Shown: piece by piece, positions 48,476 through 57,879 of the stretch
How positions within the stretch are numbered: position 1 is the stretch's first letter
Layout: each line of letters starts with the position of its first letter
Origin: Lepidurus packardi
Lineage: Eukaryota > Arthropoda > Branchiopoda > Notostraca > Triopsidae
Reading direction: 5' to 3'
Assembly (NCBI GenBank): GCA_023053545.1
Contig: JAKZAN010000005.1
Location: 11,346,001-11,410,000 of the forward strand
DNA: 64,000 nt
The notes under the pieces: generated by a model
Databases searched by the model: none
Seen by the model: the letters and a program-made list of their open reading frames with translations, nothing else
What the model was told of the DNA's origin: nothing
Made by a program: the position numbers and the translations under genes

Positions 48476-49834
48476 CTGAGCAAGTACCGCTTCCCGTTGC
48501 TTATTGCTTATACCCGTTAGCCTTGCCCAAACACTGCAGCTAAAACACTGCGTAACCTTTTAGCTCAAACGTTGCCGGCGCTAACGGTAATTTAGCTTAA
48601 GCGTTACAATGTACATTATTAATAATGAACAATAATAACATAAATTTAATCATAAACTGGTCATGATTTAAAATTTATAAAATCAACTAGTAGCACTTAG
48701 TTATCAACCACGAAGGCTAAATCCACACGCTTCCCGAGGAACAGATTTGACGTCTAATGTTTCGTTTCTTGGATTCTGAAAGTCACAATTCACATTAAAA
48801 TCACATTACAACATTGTTGTCACAATGTCGCCAGGCGTTCTAAGGGAGAGGGGGGCGGAGGATCAACGGCCTTTCTCGGGTTCTACCTAACTTTGAGGTA
48901 TTCAGCGAAAGAAAGGGGTTGGGTTATGGCGAGGACGCTGTGAACAAATGATTACAAATAAATGAAGTTACACCTCCTTTGACTCCGCCTTTTCTCCTTG
49001 AATGACGAAGAGTAACCCCATAGAGTCAGGCTTAGCATTTCTTAAGACCTTAACCTCTCGGTAGAAATAGGCTCTTCCTGTCGCCGTCTACAGGAAGAAG
49101 ACACTACTAAGTATGATACTACCTTCATTTGATGATACTACATTAATTTGGATGGTAATACGTTTTCTACTGATGAAGTAAAGTAATTTGAAATAAGAGG
49201 ATAAGAACTGATCTTACCAAAAAAGTCGTACAAGAACCTTCACTTATTGCTATCGGCTTCGAGCTACCCGCTTGAACAACAATATTTGCAAACAGGAAAC
49301 TTTCAACTATAAACATTAGGGATACATCATCCCTTCCCCGGTCTACGGCCAAATTTAACTTTAGAGTCAAGGGTCAGTGCGAATATCATTGTGTAATAGT
49401 ACTACTAGCATGCGAGTCGCAGTTCATGGTTGAAAGCGTGAGTTTCCTTCGGGATAAAACAAAGCAGAGCAAAGAGCTTCGGGCAGAGGTTTCTCTAATC
49501 CCCGGTCTAGTGCTAACCCAATTATCATTCTCCACATTTTCCTTTTTAAACATCGAAACTGATCTGTGTCGTGAACTTCATCACTCAATCAATAGCCCTT
49601 CGCCTTCCTCAGATCCAGCCCCAAACTCCTTAGTATTCTAAGCAGAACTCGCCTTCTCAAGGACACAATAAGGAGTACACCTTCTGTATGCTACCACGTA
49701 TATCAAATACAAAATGTAAGCTTCTGTAAAGAGAATTATTTTCTGTGGATTTAGTTGTGTTTGCTAATGTAACCAAATTCTCAAATGTACTTTCCAATAA
49801 AGCACAGTTCGTGGCCTGGCTTAAGTTGGGTTCG

Positions 49835-50182
49835 TTAATGCGAGTCAGGGTCGACACGACTAACCACAAAGCCGCAGGCAGCATCCAGTTCAATTGAAAA
49901 ACGAGGCTTGAAATCCGAACCGGGTCCTTCTTTCATGAAGCAAGTACCCTTGTCATTATTCTCGCGGTACGAGAAGAACTTGCATTTCCGATTGAACAAG
50001 CAGGCTAACCCGCATTGTTCTCCGCTAGTAACCTTGCTACCAATCGTCTTATATGTTGGGTCTTCAAAGTCGCAATTCAAGTCCCACTTTATTAGGCCAT
50101 TGTCCCCATCTCGCCAGGCATGAACCATTACCGAAGCCATCAACACGAGCAAAACACCTAGTGGTACGGATGCTGCATTCAT
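49835..50182 (-). CDS. Small secreted six-cysteine PAN/apple-like protein, copy 1
   Basis: A single coding exon encodes 115 aa. A signal peptide (MNAASVPLGVLLVLMASVMVHA) is followed by a mature protein with six cysteines in the order NC..GEQCGLAC..RKCKFF..GTCFMK..AACGF, which fits a compact PAN/apple fold. Apple domains bind proteins or sugars; the partner is unknown. A probable 5'UTR intron ends at 50206 (TTGCAG) with a matching donor GTAAGT at 50446. A TATA box lies further up. The same layout in the neighbour at 51.6 kb shows tandem duplication of the whole gene. I cannot name a characterised orthologue. Confidence 0.83.
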   Translation of the reverse strand: MNAASVPLGVLLVLMASVMVHAWRDGDNGLIKWDLNCDFEDPTYKTIGSKVTSGEQCGLACLFNRKCKFFSYRENNDKGTCFMKEGPGSDFKPRFSIELDAACGFVVSRVDPDSH

Positions 50183-50343
50183 GTTGACCGACTTGATTCA
50201 GAAACCTGCAATAATGAAACGATATCTGTGTACAGTAGCAGACCAAAGACTCGGAAGACCAAACGATGAAAATCCTAGAAAATCCAACATCACTAAGAGC
50301 TAAAAGCATAGTAAATAGGTTTCATGAAAATAGGTTTAAAATA

Positions 50344-50371
50344 GTAAATAGGTTTCATGAAACCTATTTAC
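50344..50371. repeat. Perfect 28-bp palindrome
   Basis: GTAAATAGGTTTCA and its exact reverse complement abut without a spacer. A partial copy lies just before it (about 50308-50337). It sits in the presumed 5'UTR intron of PAN-like copy 1. Confidence 0.9.
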
Positions 50372-50578
50372 AATGAATTCATCGAATTTCAATGGTTTTC
50401 AATGAATTCATCGTTGTGTCTTCGGTGCAATCTTGAAGGAACTTACTGCTTTTAACAACTGTTGAGAGTTAAACTTTTTTGGTGACAACTATGCGTTGCG
50501 AGACTTGTTTCACTCAGTGGATGGATACCAAGAGAGGATCAAGAAGGACTGTTCTGACACCAGTCAATCCGAAACTTC

Positions 50579-50585
50579 CTTTATA
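50579..50585 (-). promoter_or_regulatory. TATA box of PAN-like gene copy 1
   Basis: TATAAAG on the minus strand lies about 135 bp upstream of the 5'UTR donor at 50446, so transcription should start near 50550. Confidence 0.55.
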
Positions 50586-50711
50586 ACACTGCTCTGATGC
50601 AACCCATTTCCCAGGAACTAAGACGGTGGGGTATACATATGCTGCAATAGAAAGTGTCAATCCTTGTTCTTTCGTTGGAAACGTGTTTTCAGAATCTTGA
50701 ACGGGTTTTTT

Positions 50712-51143
50712 ACCATGTCATTAAGATTGCCAAACAAGTCTGAGCTCGACGTGCTATAAGGTTTCCTGGTTTCCTTCGAGGTATAGGAGGGGAAATCCCC
50801 GTATAAGCATGTTTACAAGATCTAGCAAAAAGCTTCAGATTTGAATAATGTTAAGTTGTTAAAATTTAAGATTGTACCATGTCATTAAGATTGCCAAACA
50901 ACTCCGAGCTCGACAAGTTAGAAGGCTTCCTGGTTTCCTTCGAGGTATGGGAGGGAAATCCCCGTATACGCATCTTTACAACATCTAGCAAAAAGCTTAA
51001 GATTGAATTAATGTTAAGATGTTAAAATTTAAGATTGTACCATGTCATTAAGATTGCCAAACAAGTCTGAGATGACAAGTTATATTACTTCCTGGTTGCC
51101 TTGGAGGTATAGGAGGAAGACCCCGTATGAGCATATTTACAAT
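50712..51143 (+). repeat. Three-copy 163-bp tandem repeat
   Basis: Copies begin ACCATGTCATTAAGATTGCC at 50712, 50876 and 51039; the third is truncated near 51143. Shared blocks include TTCCTGGTT.CCTT, GAGGTAT and CCCCGTAT. The array starts about 130 bp upstream of the TATA box of PAN-like copy 1. Confidence 0.92.
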
Positions 51144-51559
51144 AGTAAAAACCTCGTTTTGTGTTGTGCTGTGTTCTTTGCTTTCGATCACAGAACACTT
51201 GATTCGAGCATAGAATCTTCATCACTTCACTTCATCACCTCATTTTAACGCTTGATCACAGCGAAAGCGACCAAATTTTGTACCAGTACTCTCCCTATTA
51301 GTTTTCGCGTCCTAAATTTCCAAACAAAATGGGTACGGAGCTGCAATTGAACATACGTGACCGTTTTCAGCATGAGGACAAGAAATGAAACAGTTACGAG
51401 AAGTGTTTTCGATGATTAATTTCCCGATTTTCGCAAAATAATTGAAACTATATTTGTCCCAGAAACAAAAACATTGAGGGTAGCAAAGTCATACTATGGT
51501 TCGAACTGTTTTACATAAGTTCTCCCCTTTTCTGAGCTAACCAGTTCATTAAGTAGAGG
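51144..51559. other. Spacer between the PAN-like genes
   Basis: No gene or repeat was recognised. It contains the 3' flank of PAN-like copy 2. Confidence 0.5.
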
Positions 51560-51874
51560 TCAGTCGACGCGAGACTTGACAAAGCCGCAAGTAGTGCCTT
51601 GTGCAGGAGTGGGGCTAATATTGGAACCAGGTCCAGTCTTCAAGTAGCATTTCCCATCGCGGTGGGCAAAGAACTGGCAACGACGATTGGCGATACAGAC
51701 TCCTCCACATTGTTCCCCGGTACTGGGCTTGCGGTCGAATGTCCCATATCTTGGGTCATGTAGGTCGCAGTTATTGTCCCAGCTGATCAGGCCACCGTCA
51801 CCGTCTTGCCAGGCATAAACAGCTACGGTCGCCATCAGCAGGAAGAAAACACCAAGTGATGACGTCACAGTCAT
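51560..51874 (-). CDS. Small secreted six-cysteine PAN/apple-like protein, copy 2
   Basis: A single coding exon encodes 104 aa, with a signal peptide ending near VAVYA. The mature part starts WQDGDGGLISWDNNCD. Six cysteines keep the spacing of copy 1 (NC..GEQCGGVC..RRCQFF..GKCYLK..TTCGF), and both share KTGPGS/KEGPGS and CGFV.SRVD. Copy 1 has four extra C-terminal residues and a two-residue insertion before the fifth cysteine. A 5'UTR intron is likely (acceptor CTGTAG just before about 51894, donor GTAAGTT near 52032), as in copy 1. Confidence 0.83.
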   Translation of the reverse strand: MTVTSSLGVFFLLMATVAVYAWQDGDGGLISWDNNCDLHDPRYGTFDRKPSTGEQCGGVCIANRRCQFFAHRDGKCYLKTGPGSNISPTPAQGTTCGFVKSRVD

Positions 51875-52127
51875 GTTAGTGGCTTGAATCTACAGATTAA
51901 AGATTCTACAGTAATGTAGTAATGTAAGAATTCACACTATGCATTATATTCGACTCAAAAGACCATTCATTGAAAACTCGTTAACTGTTAAAACTCGTAA
52001 CTCTGTTTTGGTAAAATTGTTAAGGTAACTTACTTCTTTTTTCAACAAGGGTTGGGTGAATTGCTTCAGTGAACCGCCCCAAGAGAGTTTGAAAGAACTT
52101 CTGTTGTATCACTGTCATTCCAAACCG

Positions 52128-52135
52128 TATTTATA
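52128..52135 (-). promoter_or_regulatory. TATA box of PAN-like gene copy 2
   Basis: TATAAATA on the minus strand lies about 95 bp upstream of the presumed 5'UTR donor, giving a start near 52100. The architecture parallels copy 1. Confidence 0.6.
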
Positions 52136-53258
52136 CGATTTTCGAAGCTTATGTCAAGGCTAAAGGATGAAGAAATGGTTTAGACGAAGGGTGCAGAGAC
52201 AGTGTTTACGATTAGTCTAAGTGATTAGGCTTGTAAACAGTTTCTTTCTTGTAGTTTTTAAACTTTAAGTTGAGCAACAGTAACATTACTTGTAAACAGT
52301 ACAGGCTTACAATCACGTGTAGCGTTTTCCATTTCCAGATGTGGAACCGAGTCATAGAACTCTTTAAAACATCAATTCAATCTAGCCAACGCCCAGTATC
52401 TAACAGGTACTCAATTGAGCAGCTAATACGCGATAAAACATAAAGAGTGCATGGTACAGATTCATTCTGTAAGAAAATCAACAACCGTAAACCTTATCCT
52501 GCCTTATGGATTTCAGAATGCAAATAAAGATTTGTCTTACCCAACTCAGGGGATCGAAAAATTGACAAATATTTGTCACTGTCGCTTCTTATCTAATCTT
52601 AGATATTGCCTCTTGTGTAAGTGTTGGACTTGTTTACCCTTAAAGAAAGTATCCATCTGTTCCTTGCAGTATCTTTTAGGATGGGATCCTCAGTATTCTT
52701 GAGAAAGTTAAAAGGTAGTTTCAATGGGACTATAGTCTACTTTGAAACTACTTTTCAACTTCTTTTTCATATTAATTTACATTGTTTTTCGGAATAGGAT
52801 TGTATATACTGTCTCCCAAAATTTGGGAAGGTCGGAAATGGTCTACTAGTACGCACTGTACCCCTTCCCTGCCTTACTTTTCAGATTTGGACGTAATTCC
52901 CATTACACGACTCGAATTAGTATAGGTCTGTATTAGGTGAATTTGGGTATGGTATTTTTCTTAAAGCATTAAGTTGTTCAAAGGTTTATTTAGAAGTATT
53001 GGAAGAACAATGAAAACAAAATAAAGATATTTATTTTCGCAAAAAATGATGAAGAAATTCGAAGCATTCTGTGGTATTTCTTAACACTTTGAAACTACAT
53101 TCTTAACACTTTGAAACTTGATTCGCTGTTCTTGGTTTAGACTCAGACCTTCGCTATCCGCCGCTCGCTGTGTAATACTTAGTTCGTTCCCTTTAGTAAA
53201 CAAACATTACCAAGTTTGCAGCCTTAACACTCATTTAAACCTAACAAAAATCCTTACA
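52136..53258. other. Spacer upstream of BRAT1
   Basis: No gene was recognised. It contains a 60-nt hairpin (52703-52762) and the BRAT1 promoter region, which has no clear TATA box. Confidence 0.5.
52703..52762. repeat. 60-nt hairpin, pre-miRNA-sized
   Basis: Arms of about 21 nt (GAAAGTTAAAAGGTAGTTTC and TTGAAACTACTTTTCAACTT) pair almost perfectly around a loop of about 16 nt. The size and near-complete pairing would suit a small-RNA precursor, but it may be a remnant of a transposon end. Confidence 0.5.
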
Positions 53259-54345
53259 ATGACTTCCAAATGTGAGCTCGAATTAATCGAAAAATTCCAA
53301 CGCGTCATTCTACTGCTTAAGGATACAAATCCCAATCAAACCGTCTCGGAAAACTGCTTTTTCCTCTTAGACAAAGCCTTGGATCACATCAGCAAAGCGT
53401 TAGCATCCGACAGTAAATAAACAGTTCCAAACTTCTTCAAACATGAACCATTTCTAAGTGATTTTTCTTAGGCTTTTATACGTCCTTTATTAAATGCCCC
53501 GAAGTTATAAACTTCCTAACTTCTATATTCCAAGTTTCGAGAGCCATAACCGTTCATTCGCACGTGTTAGTCTTTGCTTTGAAACTCTCAGCGCTATTGG
53601 CCGATACCCATGTCAGATTCCTGCAGTTAGAAGCCTTAAAGCTCCTCCCCCTTTTGCGCCAGTTAGCCGACACCACTGCGTTAGATGATAATTTCGTTAA
53701 ATGCACTTATTTGAAATTCCTACTCGTCGCAGTCAACAATCCTTGTGGTCTACAATGGATTCTTCAAAACGGTAAGAAACTTTCGACTCATTTTGAAATT
53801 ATTTTTGAAAATTCAAATCCCTGAATCTAATATTGTGCGTTTTTTTGTTTTCCAAAATTGTGTAGAGTTTACGCCAGTATTATTCGGATGTCTGCAAGAC
53901 CCAACCATGTTTACTGTCAAAGTGTCACGCGATATTCTCATCAAATTACTGGAAGCGAGTCGAGTTTCCTATCCTGATAAATGCGAAGCGATGTTAGCCC
54001 AAATTGCGCAAGTAATCATCAAAGGCGTAAGTTTTGAAACTTAAAATCCCAACTTAATACAAATCCATAAAATATAAAGAAATAGACTTAATTGTGTTAT
54101 TCGTTCCTCAGGAGAAGCCGATCGAGCCTTACGTGGAAATTTTGCAAATATTTTTGGAAAAATCGCCTTCAATCACTTCCAAATGGGTTCAAGACCTTAA
54201 AATCGAAGATAAACTCGTGGTTCGCATCTTAAAAGACGATACACCTGAAACTTTGGTGCGAGTTGGTTCATTCTTATCTTGCTTCTACGCTAAATGTTTC
54301 TCTGTTCCTGCCGTTTCTGCTGCGGACCAGAAAGTAATCTTAGAA

Positions 54346-54376
<31 letters not shown>

Positions 54377-54944
54377 AAAATCACCATGTTCCTTTTCAGA
54401 ATTTCGAGTCCAAACTTCTTAAAATCATCCAGTTGTTATTAACAAGAGGTTTTCTAAGACCAGCATTACAAGTTTTATCCAAATCATTACTCTATTGTGC
54501 ATCAACTCCTGATTGCCCTTTCCGCTGCCAGATTTTGTACCTAATGGTGAGTTTCTGAATTTAATTTCTTAATATTTTTTATTTTTCCTAAGTCTACCCC
54601 TGTTTTTGCCCTTTTTCCTGAAATTTTGTTGTTGTTGTTTATAGTTTGTGCCTATTATGATGGACACAGAATACGTGTCGCAGTTCTACGAGCATTACGG
54701 CCAGTTTAGAGCCCAGTGGGACAAGAAGGCGTGGCCTAACGTACGTACAATGGCTGGATTATTGCAAGAAATGTTGGGCAAAGCAACGGAAATCCATGAC
54801 TCCACTCATATCGTTTTAGCTGGCTTTCAAAACGCAGCTCCTGCACTAGATAAGGTCCAAAATTCATTTCTTTAAAAAAAAAAATGTCACAACAATTTTT
54901 CGACCTCATTAATCGAGAATTTTGTACTTGATTCAAAATTCATT

Positions 54945-54980
<36 letters not shown>

Positions 54981-57787
54981 CACAACATTTCACAAAATTT
55001 CTGTTTTGAGTTTCTGCACTAGATAAGGTCCAAAATTCATTTCTTAAAAAAAAAGAAAAAAAATTCAAAAATTTCACAACAATTTTTCGACCTCTTTAAT
55101 CGAGAATTTTGTACTTGATTCTTTAATTGAGATTCTTTAATCGTAAAAAAGATTGATTTTGAGCATTGCTAAAAAACAATACTGAGAATCGTTAGAAATT
55201 TTTTAGTGTTTTGAAATCGAAACTTTTTGAGATGTTTTTAAACTTCTTTTTATTGTAGTTTTTCAAAATCTGTTTTGAGTTTCTGTAATACTTAATTTAT
55301 TTAAATTATGTTTTAGTGAACACTATTACGCTGTTTAATTGTATGGTTAGTTACGGTGTATTTATCGAATTCAAACTTTAAAATTAAATAATTGGCATTT
55401 GTTTTATTCGTGTGTGGAAGTTAAGGATGGATGTGATTGAATTTAAAGTTTTCTTTTGTGCAGGGTTTGTCGGTGGATATTTTCAGGGCCTTAATGTACC
55501 TCTTTGGTTGCATTAAGTCGCCTGCTTCACCCCGGAATGCCGCTATAGTGGACTGTCCGACCATGGTTTTGACTCTGATTAACGTTTTGTGCCATTTGGT
55601 GGAAACCAGAACTATTAGATGGTGGGAAAGTGTGGAATCCGTTTGCTTAACCGCGATTCTTAACACGCTTTTGCACCACAATCAGGAATTAACCCCTCAA
55701 GTAAGTTTTCGTTCACCTTCCCAAACCGAAAATCTGGACTTACTTCAAAGTTGTCTGAAAATTCGAATTATAATTCGGAATTCACGTTTGAGCGTCGCTT
55801 TAGATTGAATTCCATATACTTTAAAGTCGAAATGAACTGAATTTCCATCAGTTAATGCACTTCAACGGTCTTAGTTTTCCGTAATTTTTCTTTTAGGTCG
55901 CATGTGGTGCGTTAAAAGCCTTGAGATTTTGTATAACTCAATTCCTGCACCCAAATCAAGCGTTATTAGTGAACAACGTGGAAGGTTCCAGCTTCGAAGA
56001 TATTGCTAAAACATTAGCTAAACGAATGATGGACGTACATTGGGAAGTACGCGATTCCGCGCTGGAAGTCGTCCAGGAAATGGCTCAACTTGCCCATACG
56101 CGTAAGCTCCGCCCTTCATTGAATCTTAACTTCTATAGGTTAACTTCTTAACTTTTATGTCGATTTTGTAAAGGCTATCCTGCTTTTCGAAGACTTTTGC
56201 TTGAGAGCCAACTCATAGATCAAGCAACAGAGGCCCTTAACGATTCTGACGCCTATGTACGCGCTAGCGCATGCGCAGTAGTCGCACAAGCGAGTTGGTC
56301 AAACGAACTATGGGAAGCTAGTAATGAAAAAGTAGACGTGGCAAGCCAACTTATGCGAATTACCAGTAATGACACCGAAGGATTAGCGCGCAGAGCTTCT
56401 GCGCAGGCGCTGCTTGTACTGTTCAGCGCACACCGATTCCCGTAAGTTCAAAACTACTTCCAAATCCGTGTTAATTTCCTTTCTCTACGAAAATATACAA
56501 AACTAAGAAAATTTAGGAAATTAACTTACGTAAAGAATTTAATTCAGGAAATTTAAGAAATTAGGAACATTAGGAAAAATAGATAAATTTAAGAAGAATG
56601 TAAGAGAGTTTTATATTTTGTGTGAAATTTTGACAAATTATTTTGTAGATTTAGAATTTTTCGAAGATTATTAACCAAAATTTTTATTGTTTTTTCCCCT
56701 TAGGAGCGATAAAAGAGATGAATTATACGTTTGTATGAGTAAAGCAGCGCAGGATTTGGATTGGGTGGTTAAGTTGGCTGCATTGGAATTCTGGGAAGCT
56801 GTAATGCAAGAAACTTTGCTAAGAAAAGGACTCGTGGATGGTGAATTCCCTGACATAATCTTCAGCGAAGAAAAACAGAAAATTGTCAAGTAAAAATTTT
56901 TTCGATTTTCTAAAAACCCAAGTTAAGTTCCGGTTCTAAGAACTCAAACCATGCTTATTTTCTAAGGATGGATGGCCGTGAGATTAAGAGGAGTTTGGAG
57001 CAGGTTTTAACCATCTTAGGCCAGAAAGGATGTTTGGGGATTTTTTTAGCGAGTGCCGATGATTACGACACGAAAGTGAAAGAAAAAGCGCTGAATTTAC
57101 TGAAATACCTAAGAAATTTACTTGCCAAATACAACGCCTTGGATCTTACTATCTTCCCCTCCAAATCAAGTAAAACTTTCCGCTTAATCAATCGCAGAAT
57201 TTAACATTAATGAATTAAATGAGTTAAACATTAAAGCTTTTCTTGTCTTTCATTGAATTCATGGTAAATCAAGTTAACTTACGTTTTTTCCTGAACTTCG
57301 TTCTCGTTCAGGAAATTAGTTCAAGTTTTGTATCACTCTTTTCACAATATTCGTAAAATTTCCTGCATATATTTCGGAAGAATTTAATAAATATTTTTGT
57401 TTAGCACCGATTCCTGTGATCAGTATGGATACTGCCAGCGTGGAAACGACTTCGGATCAAGGCAACGAATCGCTGACTTCTGGATCGACCGAAGACGATT
57501 CAGATCGAATAATTGAATCGATTGTGGACGACAACGACTTGAATTTAGCACGTCAAATCATAAAAACCACGTCTTCGCCTTCGAATCAGACGGTTTTGAC
57601 GTGTCCTGTGATGGATATCGACCCCGATGACTTTATAAAGCAAATAACTCACTTTGAGTTTGATCAGCTTTTACAAGAAGCCAGTCTTTCTTCAGATTTA
57701 CATGAAACCAACTTGGATTTGCTTGTGGACGATATTTTGTTCTGCTTAACTCCCAATTCTAACCAGTTGGAGTCTGATTGTTATTAA
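53259..57787 (+). CDS. BRAT1: BRAT1 (HEAT-repeat partner of INTS11)
   Basis: Twelve exons: 53259-53412, 53472-53771, 53866-54026, 54112-54333, 54400-54546, 54645-54854, 55464-55700, 55897-56101, 56174-56441, 56704-56889, 56967-57169, 57405-57787, giving 891 aa. It is an alpha-helical HEAT-type repeat protein throughout. The diagnostic block HWEVRDSALEVVQEM, then DSDAYVRASACAV and DLDWVVKLAALEF, matches the BRAT1 order. The protein ends LESDCY, like the conserved ...DCY end of BRAT1. BRAT1 was named for BRCA1/ATM binding and is now known as a factor that binds the Integrator endonuclease INTS11. The acidic region before the tail is also family-like. The exon 6 donor is the unusual GTCCAA and is duplicated 170 bp on. 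It is convergent with TBC1D16, stops 92 bp apart. Confidence 0.9.
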
Positions 57788-57879
57788 AAGCTTGAAAACA
57801 GTGATTTTCCTTTTGGCTGATGAAGAATCAACCTAGAAATGGCACATACCTTGTATTTTTGTTGCAAATATATACGTGT

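Larger units (their letters stand above)
46928..49834. other. Spacer with nested transposon remnants
   Basis: No gene was recognised. It holds the mindin-2 3' end, an inverted-repeat element of about 720 bp (47750-48475) carrying a small hAT-like insertion, and AT-rich sequence. A minus-strand open stretch at 49167-49370 is signal-peptide-like but lacks splice support. Confidence 0.5.
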
